Assembly (NCBI RefSeq): GCF_037975245.1 | Contig: NC_092578.1 | Span: 13,128,321-13,192,320 of the forward strand | Direction: 5' to 3' | Source of the DNA: Apostichopus japonicus | Taxonomy: Eukaryota > Echinodermata > Holothuroidea > Aspidochirotida > Stichopodidae | Length of the DNA: 64,000 bases | Part shown: piece after piece, positions 46,425-58,107 of the stretch | Position numbering within the stretch: the first letter of the stretch is position 1 | Layout: the number at the start of each line of letters is the position of its first letter | Made by a program: the position numbers and the translations under genes | Notes under the pieces: generated by a model | Database searches by the model: none | What the model saw: only the letters and a program-made list of their open reading frames with translations | What the model was told of the DNA's origin: nothing

Positions 46425-46676
46425 ATGGCAAGCCATATGGGACAAACACCGCATTATATATCCTCGAGTTAATACGAATATATTCGCGGATTAATTCGAA
46501 TATATACGCGTATTAAATCAGACAAAAACTGGCATGTCTTATAGTTTTCACAAACATTGTAGCCTCGCCAGTGCAATAAATGAGAAATTGCAAAGTTCTC
46601 TATTGACGTACACCGCGTATATATTCGTATTAATTCGAGGATATATTAAACGTTGTTTGTCCATATGGCTTGCCAT
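46425..46676. mobile_element. 252-bp MITE with long TIRs (ATGGCAAGCCATATGG)
   Basis: ATGGCAAGCCATATGG at 46425-46440 and its reverse complement at 46661-46676. The inverted similarity continues inward for about 60 bases (ACAAAC, TATATCCTCGAGTTAATACG versus CGTATTAATTCGAGGATATA). ATGGCAAGCCAT recurs at 52758, a possible solo end. Target duplication is unclear. Confidence 0.75.
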
Positions 46677-48400
46677 AAACGTTCACTGTTAATTCTGGAC
46701 TGCTCACATAGCGTAAACATCTTTTCGTACAGGTTTCAGTAATATATGAAAGCAAATGCACCACACTTGAATAGCATTAATCTCTCTCTGTTGTTATAAA
46801 GTTGTTTCAAATACGGAAGATGGGGTTCGCCAATGATATCGATAAAGTCCCTTAGAGTGTTACATGTTGGACATAACGGGGACTACTTGGTATTCCAGTA
46901 ATGGCAGTTTTCTTCATCTGTTCATTGTTCATCCGAATGTAGTTCATTGTCTGTAAAACAAATATAATAAAGAACAAGGAATCGGATAACATTCTTCCGA
47001 GATCAAACTATAGTTTTATCCTGAGACGTGTACAACGAACAGATCGACCGAAGAGTTGAAGACATACCCGAAGATCATGTGTAGTATATGTTCCCTTTCG
47101 AGGGGAATGGTGATACACACCTGACGATGATCACACAGTCACAGTCTCGATGCAAGGGGACTGGGGTTGAGAGCGGATCAGACGTTCGGTAGATTGGATT
47201 TCGTGCCCAGGTTCTTTCCTGGGTGACTTTTCTTAAAAAGTATCCCTTGTAATCAATCGTGGGAGAATGATCGACAGATAGATTTTGCTGTAACTTGATA
47301 ACTCACTTAAATAATTAAATAATGAACAAGGCAGGATTTTAGTCTTGATATGTTATGATTAATACAAAGAAAACAGACAACTTTGAGTCCAATAATGTTT
47401 CTGTATTTTTCAAGGTATGTATCTTTAAATATACTAAATTTCTGGAATATTCGTTTGGGCTAACTTGATGATGACGTCGGCTCCTCGTTGTAGTTCTTAT
47501 AGTTAATGTTAATCCGTTGTTTTTGAGGTCAACCAGAATAAGTTCGTTAATCTTCATATAAGCAACAGAGCACCCTTGGATGGCATTCAACACCATTTGT
47601 CCTTAACAAATTTGTAATAAATTATAAACATGTCATTTGAGACCATATAATCTTAATTTTTCCCATTGAGTTTTGTAGTGCAACTGAGGAACTGGTCTGA
47701 TGGGCTGTGTACTAAACTAAAAGGTCCAGTCACTTTAACTATAGTGAACCTCAACTGTTTAAAGGGTCATTCCAAAAAACAAACCAAAAATAAGTAAATG
47801 TGCTATATGAATACAACCCTAGCTAGACTGAGAGCAGTGGTTTTTAACGGTCCACCGGCATATCAAAGTTAATTTTGTTCCTGAAGTTATATCAAAACAC
47901 AATACGGGGATTGTTCTTGTGAATCTCAAACAAATTGTTCTTAAGAATCACTCAGTTTCCGAAACTACCTACAATCCGGTATGAGAATTTGCTACAACAC
48001 TGTTGCTTAGAATGGGACCATATTGACACTGGTATACTTTGGTTTTCTTAAAAAAAAGTGAAATAGATTGAATTCTATGTATATATAAAAATGTTATCTC
48101 ATGGTCTTGCTGGCTTGAATGTCTCGGGCATTGCAACGAATATAATGATTGTTTTGGTGTAGGTTGTGTAAATGTTTGCCAACACATTTATGTCAAACAA
48201 AGGGTTTAATTAAGTTCCTGCAAACCCCTGTGAACCGCATGACTGTTTGAAAGTTTTGCTTGGCTTACAACAGATAACCCATTACGATAAAATTCATTCC
48301 ACCTTCAGAGTGACAAGAAAGAAAAAACGTCTTTTAAGGAATTCGATGGCGCTAGTTTGAAACAGGGTGTTTCTTAATATAAATAACTATATGGCTCTTA
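46677..48400. other. Intergenic region with an old dispersed repeat
   Basis: Nothing coding. 47580-47715 is a diverged relative of 17270-17405 (shared CAACACCATTT, AAACATGTCAT, CATTGAG.TTTG and GAACTGG landmarks). Confidence 0.4.
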
Positions 48401-48845
48401 AAGGCATCCGTAGATTCACTTTTAGGAGAATAGCACCTCATCGGGCCACGTATTCAGTGGACGGTGGCTGCAAGCATGCCGGTCGCAGTGAGTGTAACCC
48501 CTCTGGCCAAAGGCAAGGATTCACGCACGCCACCTAGTACGCTTCTGGTCGATTTGACCGACCCTCTGCGCATCCTCCCGGGTTCTTTTGCGACAACAAG
48601 GGAGACATGGTACGGGATCCTAGGCCACAAAAAAGCACCATGCCACAGCCAGAGGTATTATCGCCAGAGGCCTGTCTTGAACCCTAGCCACGATTTACAC
48701 GACCGACGAGGAATGAGTCTTTCGTCACCCTCTTAACAGCATCGGCCATCACATCAGCTAGTAAATTATATGGTTGAATTAATATATCAAGACTTCAGCG
48801 TTGACTACTGAAAGAGAAAAAGAAATTTTAAATGTGTATAACCAA

Positions 48846-48935
48846 CCATTGATGGAGTCGAACTCAGTTCATCAGGTTACCAGTTCACTGCTCTATCCTC
48901 TGAGCCATTTGACAAGTTAACTTTTAACGAGCTTA
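48846..48935 (-). mobile_element. tRNA-derived SINE head
   Basis: The minus strand reads TGGCTCAGAGGATAGAGC (A box) and GAGTTCGACTCC (B box) about 35 bases apart, the spacing of a tRNA-like Pol III promoter. No acceptor stem pairs cleanly, so it is a SINE or tRNA pseudogene rather than a tRNA gene. Confidence 0.55.
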
Positions 48936-49094
48936 AATTGTTGTAATTGGTTGGATACAATCTATTGGTAACAGTGAATGACACTGACTTCAACGAAATC
49001 TCTATTCATCCTGTTTCACTCTCACGAGAACAACGGATCTGAATATCTTTATTAATGAGATGCTCACGCATCAATGTCTTTGTTTACATTGCAG

Positions 49095-49262
49095 CAAGCA
49101 GTAAAGAATGCCGTTTCCTTTCAAGACGTAAATGTACAATAGGCTTATGGCCCGATACTATCGATGACTTCGAAGCAAGCAGTAAAAGAGAAAACGGATT
49201 CCGTGTAATCTTCTTATTCAGAAAAGGTTGCATAAGATTATGCTCGCAAGAGAGTTCCTGCT
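49095..49262 (+). CDS. Possible plus-strand exon of an unknown Cys-rich protein
   Basis: Excellent acceptor (TCTTTGTTTACATTGCAG|CAAGC) and donor (CTGCT|GTAAGT) enclose 168 bases open in phase 1-1. It encodes ASSKECRFLSRRKCTIGLWP, an acidic stretch, then RKGCIRLCSQESSC. Five Cys and a mixed-charge sequence fit an extracellular module, but I recognise no family and no partner exon is visible. It could be chance. Confidence 0.35.
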
Positions 49263-49429
49263 GTAAGTTGTCTTCCTTTACAACTGGGATTAAGCCTGCA
49301 ATTTCAACAAAACAAATACCTAGTCACATACCCTTTCTGAATGAGGAAGTGACAATACTTATTAAGTCAAACACGTTATAACGTGATAAGATTAGTCACA
49401 TGTTAACACTGACATGCACTAACACATGC

Positions 49430-49620
49430 TAACCACTGAGCTAACACGGAGTGTTAGCTCAGTGGTTAACACCGGTGCCTTTAAATCATAAGTCCCCGGT
49501 TCGAGTCACTCCCAGATTAATGTATGTCGTCCAGTTACAGAGTTGTTGACAATTAACAATTCATAATCATGGACGTTAAATATGGATGTAAGAGACTGAC
49601 TTCGGTCAGCTTGCGGCTTT
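49430..49620 (+). mobile_element. tRNA-derived SINE with inverted 5' head
   Basis: The A box TTAGCTCAGTGG (49454) and B box CGGTTCGAGTC (about 49497) define a tRNA-like head, followed by an unrelated body ending near CTTGCGGCTTTGATAAGCC. Just upstream is a perfect inverted copy of the head: TAACCACTGAGCTAACAC at 49430-49447, a 3-base spacer, then its reverse complement. Confidence 0.65.
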
Positions 49621-50115
49621 GATAAGCCAATGAGTCTTCTTCGCGAGTTCCTGCTTGCAGGTGGATCTAATATACATACATATCAGTGGCGGATCCAGGA
49701 TTTCGCCGAAGGGGGCCCAGATGGGAAATGCCTAATCGTCGTCCTGGGGGAGGGATCTAAGGGTAGTGGGTGCCCCCCTCCCCTTTGGGAAAATTTCACA
49801 AAATATGGAGGTCCTCGGTGCAATCTGGTGCTACTTTTCGTGAAAGTTTGGAGTAAAATTTATTTCCAATAAATCATGTATTCATGGTTTGCCGGGCATA
49901 TATTTGCAATTTCGAGCAATGAGCTGGGATTTACGTCTTTGGGGAGTAGGTGGTGATGCAAACTACTTTTTACCAGGCTACTCCAGGCCATTTCATCTTG
50001 GATGCCCCCTTCCAGATGGAGACTATTGATGCAGTCAGAGTGCCCCTCTCACCTTCACTTTATCAGAATGATGGTGTACTCTTTTTGCAAATTTATTTAC
50101 AAAAAATTACACGCA

Positions 50116-51454
50116 CAGTGGCGTAGCTAGGATTTTTTGAGTGGGGGGGGGGCCATGGGGGGCTGTTCTTTCTTGTGGGGGGGCGGAGTTTACTATCTAA
50201 GCGGAGCGCCACCTTGGTTGGCGCGGAGCGTACAGAGAAAATTTGAGATTTCAGCACCCCCCAGATCGCAGGAGATGGCACCTGTGAGGCAAAATAGCAA
50301 CCAAAAAGATGTGCAACTTTGGTGACAGAAATGCAAAAAAAGTTTTTTTCTCTTTCATGCTGACTGGCCTTGCCAACTCAGCCAGACTTTTAACTTGAGG
50401 GAAGTTGGCATCATTTGTCGTTTCAAGCTGTCAAGGCCTTTCTCCCAACTCAAACCCCTGTGGGCTACCGGTAGATTTGCAGGATATGCCCACATGTGGA
50501 CTTAAATAGCATTAGAGGAAGGGGGTGGAAGACTAACACGCATCGATGTTTCGGTAATGGTCCACATTGATGGCTCGGTGCTTATTAGGCCATTTATTGG
50601 GTTTCTTGAGGCAGCTGTCATCAGAATCTGGCTTTTTGTGCCAATCGATGACCGATAACATGTATTGGTATGTAAATTTCTTCTTCATATATCTAGCAAC
50701 ACTCTAAAAACAAATGAGTGGATTTCATTCCATTGGAGTGATCACTCGGCGCACTTCAAATTAAGAGTAAAATTTAACTCTATTGGAGTTAACCCTCACT
50801 CCTAATATGAGTGAATATAACTCTATTAGGAGTTAAGATTTACTCCAATGGAGTGGAAATTCACTCTTATACCGGAATGTGCTCAGTGATCACTCCCATG
50901 GAGTGAAATTCACCTATGTTTTTATCAGTACAGTACAGTGCATATCATCATAGACGTACGTACGTACGTACTACGTACGTTCGTATATCAGACGCACTCG
51001 ATACCCACGATACGATACGGTCCTGGAGAAACTATTTCCACTCATCATTTTTTAAGGCGATACAGTAGTGAGTATTGAACAGGCACAGCCGCATGTTTGC
51101 AGGAAATTCAGAATTCCCAATATTTTATATCTCTACCAGTAGTGAAAATCATGTTTCGACAGTTTCGTGGACATAAAAAGTTGTTTTGTGGAATATTCAA
51201 TGACATATCAGGGGCGGATGCAGGATTTGTGACAGGGGGGGGGGGTCTGACTGGTCCAGCCGCGCCTGAACGTAAGACTATCTAAGCGGAGCGCCATCAT
51301 CGGTTGGCGCGGAGCGTACAAGAAAATTTTTGGCTTTACAAACCCCCCAGATGGCCGGAAACGGCACTTCCCGAGTATTCTAAGCAGCATGTACCTAGCC
51401 TGAAAATATGGATCTCATGTCTGCAATTTCAGGCCCCCCGTAGCTACGCCACTG
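50116..51454. mobile_element. hAT-like element, 1.34 kb, CAGTGGCGTAGCTA ends
   Basis: Left CAGTGGCGTAGCTAGG at 50116; right end read inward CAGTGGCGTAGCTACGG. Flanks TACACGCA and ATCACGCA match at six of eight bases, an aged 8-bp target duplication. It carries GCGGAGCGCCACC..GGTTGGCGCG cores at 50200 and 51284 and a GAGTGA foldback inserted at 50.7-50.93 kb. Confidence 0.6.
50697..50932. mobile_element. Foldback MITE rich in GAGTGA/TCACTC
   Basis: The left arm AAAAACAAATGAGTGGATTT...GGAGTGATCACTC pairs with the right arm GTGATCACTCCCATGGAGTG...CATAGGTTTTT-like sequence. The interior repeats GGAGTTAA/TTAACTCC and GAGTGAAT. It is non-coding, with a (ACGT)n patch just outside at 50954-50985. 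Confidence 0.6.
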
Positions 51455-51566
51455 ATCACGCATGGGGCACTTTCCCTCGAACGCGGTAAAACAAAAAAAA
51501 AAATCAGGATTTTCAAAAAGGGGGGCCCGGGCCCCCGGCCCCCCCCCCCCCCTGGATCCGCCCCTG

Positions 51567-54200
51567 CATATATATACATGTAGTTATAACTACATGTGAC
51601 TATTCTTATTAAGGGATCTGAATCAGGCTGGAAAAAGCACAGTAATTTGAAGCAGTAATTTGAAGAGAATATATTACACAATATAGGCGACAGATGTTCT
51701 TTCAATTTTGTATAAAATATCCTTGTTGATTTATACTTTATCACGTTCGCTCGCTTGGATATTAATGTTCTGTGTTTTTAAAATTTTATCGAAATACTAC
51801 TTTTTGTGTTGTAGAAATATTTTTTCTCTATGGTTTGAATATTTAATTGATTTAAATATCATAAAAAGAGAAACAAATAACATTTGCAGCTCAATGTTTT
51901 AGCCACAATGATTCGATAACAAATATGAACTCAATATAAATTTGCCTAAAATTAAGTTCATTCAGTTGGCGAAAATAGAAAATAGACTTATAAAAGATCG
52001 AAACTATAATAATTGTATTGGTGAAACGTCTTGCTGGAGTATTTTATTCTTCACATACCGTTTTATTCGGACGAGATAGGCTTGAGTAAAATGAACTGTA
52101 AACATGTTGTCAGTCATAGGAAAAAAAGTTTCCCTTTAATTTCTTCACCATTCAAATTTACTCGTACTTTCTGATATAGATTTCGCGAGCAAATGTCTTT
52201 GTCGGTTCTAGAAAACAATAATTCAGAAAAAAATATTAGCAGAGTAGATCACATAGTTTAAAATAGTGGTATGGAACTTCAAGCAGAGATTAACAATTTA
52301 CAGTGCAGTTGTTTAAAAACAGAACAATATTGAAGTAACTATATCGTGAACGATACAGAATGATAGCATGATAGTACAGAACTAGGTGAAGAAATCCTTG
52401 CGAAGCCTAATTTTACGATGAATATTTGCAAACACATGTTCTGCAAATTTTGTTGTCAAAACATTATTCATTCTAATACGATGTTTAAAAACTGTCGAAA
52501 TTTTTCCCATGACTTGCAGCCTTGGACACTTTAACCATAACGAGAAAGTGTTGTGGCACGACATTGTACCTAGTTTAATTGATCGCATTAGGCGAAGCAC
52601 TCCGTACTATGACCCAGCTTCTATTTATGAGGTCTGATCTATTACTCAAATGGCGAGCCATAAGATATGTCAGTTGAGGTTGCGGTCACTCTATCCGGAT
52701 GTACAGACAGTATCTACTTTATTGGTATGTAAAATTATCAGTGTAGTAAACGTATATGGCAAGCCATTGCCATATTGGTGGCCCTGGGTCAGTAACTAGA
52801 TTTATCACCGCCTAAATTTGACCTCTGCATGACCTCTATTAAAGGTATTAGTGATCTTACAGACGATTGATAGTCATAAACATTCTGTCATGCATGGGCA
52901 GGGAATCGAGAACAGGTTAAAAGTTTCATTTTGTTAATATGAAAAAGTATGGTTACTCCCAGGAGATGCCGTTGATCACAGCCTTGGGAAGGAAATGGGA
53001 AGATGTATAGTCATATCTGAGATAAACAGACGAAGTGAAGGATGCAGTGTGTAACCAGCAAAACTCATTCAGTTGAAGTCCCTACAGGCCATATGCTACA
53101 TTTCAGTTGAAGTTCGATATTTATGCGAAAACGCATTACGCATAGGAACCACTTGGTTAGCATATACAAGGGTGTTGTTAACAACTCCAGGCTTATATAT
53201 CGGCCTTCCTTTCGTAGGCCTATACTAGCATACTGCCTATGGCATATCGTATGATGACACTATTGGTTTTGAAATGTTTGTTTCCATATCTTTGTGGCTC
53301 AAATGACTAATATCTGTAGAATCCCCAAACAAACCGCTTAGCTAAGACTCAAACTGGTTCGCAATGTACTGTATGTTCGGGACTCCAAAGGGCATTCAAT
53401 TCTGGATAAAACGAGAACTTTCACTATTTGTTCGTCCAACGCTTTCCTTTACGCCTTTCCAATATCACTACTAACGATACGTTACCATGCTCAACTCTTT
53501 TTCCCTGGACCAAAACGCAGGGTGACCATAGAAATTGAACTCTTCAATTTCTACGAGGGTAACAAAACTAGATATCAAGGACACTTTGGCATTTACAAAT
53601 TCCCGTATTGTTAGTGAAAAAACCGTAGGTAGTGAAATGGTGGCGCAATACATGTATTTATGCATATAATTAGATAAATTATGACCTAGTTACAAAACCT
53701 GCTACAAGCGCAGTTTATATTTTGTCAATATGTATTACGTAGCACCTATAAATCTATACATTTTACGCAGTCAGTACGTGCAACATGAATATCAAGTTAC
53801 GTACTAAATCTGTATTAGCCTAGATGAGAAACTTACATGTTAGATGACATGGTAAGGAAAGTTCAACTCCCTTGTGTACCAGTATCCCTTCTCGTACACT
53901 TACTCATTATGGTTTTGTATTTAAAGTTGTAGGCCTAAGCGTATAATGTGAAGTCAAGTAGGTCGACTCATGTAGGCGTTGTTTTGTACTCGTTATTGGG
54001 ATTTTGTACTCGCATTCGCGATACTCTCACACTACAAGTTTGGCTCACGACGTTTAACTGCAAAACTTTCCAGCAATTCATGTAAAACTGATAAGACTGT
54101 GCCAACTGTGTGACAATAGCTTGTAACCCAACATGACGTCTGCCTGTCTATAAGTTAATTTAACTTGAGCCGACCTGAACCACTTGTAGCCTATGGATAT
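51567..54200. other. Intergenic AT-rich region
   Basis: No exon recognised. A TATGGCAAGCCATTGCCATA palindrome at 52756-52775 shares the end of the MITE at 46.4 kb. Otherwise unique-looking. Confidence 0.4.
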
Positions 54201-54289
54201 AACCTTTACCTATATCTTCATATCTAGGCATACTTTGCTTTCGAGCAGTTCACACAATGATATACATTCTGACACGAATTATGTCACAT

Positions 54290-54437
54290 TATATATATAT
54301 ATTATATATTATATATATAGGCCCTATATAGGCCCTATATATAGGCCCTATATATATATAGGCCCTATATATATAGGCCCTATAAATATAGGCCATATAT
54401 ATATATATATAGATATATATATATATATACTACATAT
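54290..54437. repeat. Palindromic TATAGGCCCTATA minisatellite in (TA)n
   Basis: Five or six copies of ATAGGCCCTAT, itself a palindrome, separated by TA runs of variable length. It should extrude cruciforms easily. Confidence 0.85.
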
Positions 54438-55915
54438 ATATTGAACAATTCAGTTATTCATGAATGCAACAACAAATTCATTTCTCTCAGGCTGACAGTA
54501 TTCTAATAAAGACATTACGCCACCACTTCATTGTCGCCGGTTTTTGACTCTCTTTGTGCTTCAGCAGCGAGACACATACATATCCTCCTTTCATCGTAGG
54601 TGCTTATATAACAAAAAATATTTTTCTAAATTATCTTATTGTAGTTTTCTCCGGCTAAACGTCACATCAAACAGTAAATTAGAGGCAGAAATTATAGACC
54701 CGCATCTTTTTGTTTACCCTCTCAGATACGAGTCTGGATTGTTTTAATCGCAACTTCCGTCCTGGTGAACAAATCAAATTATTTATGTTTTCCATATAGG
54801 CTGAAAATGAATATGTCTTAAATCGTATTTGTTTACGGTGGTGCATAAGGTACATGATGAAATAAAAGTGAAATGCATCAAATTTACCAAATTGGACTCT
54901 TTGAATTTTATTTACTGACACAAATACACAAGAGTAGTTAATCCTATACCCAAAGTTCTTTCTTTTTTTTTCAAACGATATCTCACTTCTCAGCACATTA
55001 TATAGCAGTTAAAGGTACTTTCTCGGCAATTTTGTCTCAACGTTTTCCCCGATTTAAAAATAGAATCAATGTCGCCCTCTGCATATAGCGGCAACAGAGG
55101 CATTCCTTTCATTTGGCATTCTCATCCTTAGCCATAAACAGCGTACGGATCTGGGTACTGTTACTGTAAAGTTCCCAGGTGTTCGAGATTCCAATCTGTA
55201 TCTCAGTTCTGCGTATCCTATAGGCCTACTGTGTAATTGTACTGTTCCTCCCTACCATCCATTAAACCCCCCCCCCCCTACCCCTTACCCAGCCCTACTG
55301 TCTAGTTTTCCCCCGTTGTTTTATAAATTCTAATGACCTGGTTAATGTCATGCCCGCATGATACCCCCTTTGGGGTGGGGGCGGGATGGGTGGGGTTGGG
55401 TGGGGTAGGGTGGGGTCGCCGGTTCCGAAGAAATAACGGGGGAGTTGTCGCTGAAGCATAATGATATGTTTGCTAGATTTAGTTGTCCAGCCACTTTACT
55501 GATGGAAACCGTTAATTTGTAAAACATAAAACAAATTTACAGATGTAAATTGTATTGATTGCGGTTCAATGTATTGAATGTAATTAATTGTAAATGTAAA
55601 TGAAATAACATCAATAAAAAAAGCTATAACCAAATATCGCTACAACTTCAAGGTTTAAATCAGACCACGTGAGTCACGTGACAACCTCACATGCAGCAAT
55701 ACACACCGCAGTCCAATGTATTTACTTTCACCTCCCACCCCCCCCCCCCCAACGTTAAATGATCACTATACAGGTTCCTTGATATGGGCATAAACGGTGT
55801 CAATCTTGCTCTATAGATGATCGACTGCAAAGGAAGTCCTAAAATTAATCGCACAATTTCAAGGGATAGCATATACAGCATTCATGGAAGGTTATATGTT
55901 CACGCACATGGTAGG
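54438..55915. other. Intergenic region with C/G tracts
   Basis: No exon recognised. Poly-C at 55268 and 55738, and a strong G-run cluster at 55370-55417. Confidence 0.4.
55370..55417 (+). other. G-quadruplex-forming cluster
   Basis: Nine G runs of at least three (GGGGTGGGGGCGGGATGGGT then GGGGTTGGGTGGGGTAGGGT and more) with loops of one or two bases. This is well above the four-run minimum for a quadruplex. Confidence 0.7.
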
Positions 55916-56036
55916 CTATACTGCCATGCATGCATACGTTAGTTCGCGATGGGCTTGTGAGGTATTGTAAAATATGCGTGTGGCTACGTTAATGTGATAG
56001 CGATCTACCTTTACATAAACCAAGCTTGCCTTTCCT

Positions 56037-56195
56037 ATCATCATCATCAACACCGTCATCATCGTCGTCGTCGTCGTCACCGTCACCGTCATCGTCATCA
56101 TCACCGTCATCGTCATCGTCGTCGTCATCGTCATCGTCGTCACCACCATCACCATCATCATCGTCATCACCATTACCACTATTATTATTATTATT
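56037..56195. repeat. ATC/GTC trinucleotide minisatellite
   Basis: About 50 triplets of CATCAT, CGTCGT and CACCGT types ending in (ATT)n. It creates apparent Asp-rich, His-rich and Ser-rich ORFs in several frames that are not genes. Confidence 0.9.
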
Positions 56196-56239
56196 ATTTT
56201 TGCATTCCGATGCCGGTGTGACAGTATGGAGGGACCACA

Positions 56240-57760
56240 CTTTCTAAGGAAATAATGTCCGACCAGATTTTATATCCTTGTCTATTTAGTCCGGAATGAT
56301 ATAATAATATCGCAATTTTAGTCTCCTTTTGTATATAAAGCCATAACAGTCTTGAAACAGGAACACACATTATAAAGCCCGAAATCTCCGAAACAAGTGC
56401 CGAGTTTGCTTATAAAATGCGGGTCACAATTGAAGAACATCAAGACACTATATAGGCGTTTTTCTCTTTTAAATGGCTTCCTTGTCGGTGGCTTAATTCG
56501 TAAGACCTTACTCATATTTCCAGCACATTGTCATACGCTATATATGACTGCTAGCTGATAGCTGTAAGTTTGTATTTTCACTCACAGAATACGAAAAGAA
56601 TAGGGAGAGAGAAAAAGGGTGGTGGGCGGGCAAGCGAAGGGGGGGGGTGGGTGTCTGTTGTGTTTTCGTGTGGGTTGCGCATAGAATATTTTGTCTTGAA
56701 AAGTATATTTTCCTGGTAAATAATCTCCGCCGGTCACTATCTCTATAGGAGGACAAAAGTTACGGCTACATCGGTAAACCCAGGGATTGTAATCTAGGTC
56801 AGCCTATCCCATTAATTTATTTTTCAAATTGCCAACGCCGCATTGAGGAATTGATTTTTGTCTTCCTCGGCCTTCCTTGAGTGTGTCAATTTGCAATTAC
56901 AACTTTGGCGACACAAAAAGCCTTTTGCTTCAGATATAATAATATCATTTGCTTCGCGTCCCTTCTGTCGCGTTCATATCGATTTATTTGAAAATATAAA
57001 AGCTTACACAAGCTGTCCCACAGACGCTTCTCATGTGTTTGCCGACGCTTCAAAATCCGTCGCGTGACGTCAGACGTCGATGACGTCATGACAATTGATG
57101 TTGAGGGGATTTTGAAGAGGAATACCATGGTAACAAATTTCCATTGATCCAGCCAAGCGACGCGGTAGTCAGATAGTCGTCATTTGAGGCCTTTTCGCTG
57201 TCATAAAACTTCTTCGTGCGCCACAAAAAGAAAGGAGCAAACCACAGATATATGAGTCAACAAACTTGATTGGCCTGCCGATGCACAGGCTAGTGTACAA
57301 TACTACTGTACTGTTATATTACCAAAAAATTAACAATATAATTGTTATCATAATATATCATTGTACCATGTAATACTACATGCAACGATATTATTGTTAT
57401 TGTTGTTTTATTTTATTATATTATTATGATACAATATTAGTGCACGAGACTGTGAGAACCGGGTGGATTGACACGCAGCGTAAGTATACGTGTATACTAT
57501 TCAGTCAAAAAGGCCTATTGCAGGGTGGAAATGAATGACGTAATACTATGTCACAGTCCGCCTAGCATTAATCATATTCTCGTTTTATTGTCGGATGATA
57601 TATCGGCAATAATTACGGTAATTGACGTAATTCAAATAGTTTGACTTTTTAAAATATTTTTATACATATACTATTCTAGTTTAGATGTATATACATAAAA
57701 TATGATATATAATGGAGGAAACATAAAACAAAAAAAGAAGAAAGGCCTGGAATGGGATAG
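56240..57760. other. Intergenic region with paired CRE motifs
   Basis: No exon recognised. TGACGTCA palindromes sit at 57065-57072 and 57081-57088, with ATATAAAAG at about 56994. This is promoter-like, but no first exon was found next to it. Confidence 0.35.
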
Positions 57761-57771
57761 ACGCATCGCAC

Positions 57772-57810
57772 GGTCAAACCATGGAGGTGTTTTTACCTCC
57801 ATGGTCAAAC
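57772..57810. mobile_element. Micro-hairpin insertion C with 7-8-bp target duplication
   Basis: GGTCAAAC (57772-57779), then CATGGAGGT-GTTTTT-ACCTCCAT (57780-57802), then GGTCAAAC (57803-57810). Third copy of the same hairpin, 24 kb from the others. Confidence 0.6.
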
Positions 57811-58107
57811 TAACACATAGACATATGCTGTCGACAAAACATGCATGTCTACACACGAACGAACGAACAAATATAATATAAAAAAAAGGAAAGATGAACT
57901 CGTTTTAATTTTAGGGTCTCTAGTCAAACATTATATCGATATTGATGTTATTATAACTCAACGTTATGTCTGCCTTGATGTGAAAATAAGTGATTAAAGT
58001 GACGCTTTTAGTTGATTTGAATTTACTAGTTAGCTCATTCAGATGTTAAATCATTTGAATGATACCTCACAGACATCCACCCATGCAAAAAGACTTACTC
58101 CGTATAG

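Larger units (their letters stand above)
49684..51566. mobile_element. Nested hAT-like element ends (outer)
   Basis: Left end CAGTGGCGGATCCAGG at 49684 and right end read inward CAGGGGCGGATCCAGG at 51566 are inverted repeats bracketing another element. An additional left end, CAGGGGCGGATGCAGG, starts at 51209. Target duplication of the outer pair is not clear, so pairing is tentative. Confidence 0.5.

Noticed and set aside
48400-48740. GC-richer stretch with a 90-codon ORF
   Set aside because: Composition differs from the surroundings and it may be an old SINE or pseudogene, but no motif supports either, so no feature is called.
49451-49512. Functional tRNA gene
   Set aside because: A and B boxes are present but acceptor and anticodon stems do not pair; fits a SINE head.
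55916-56247. Asp-rich, His-rich and Ser-rich ORFs
   Set aside because: By-products of an ATC/GTC trinucleotide repeat read in different frames.
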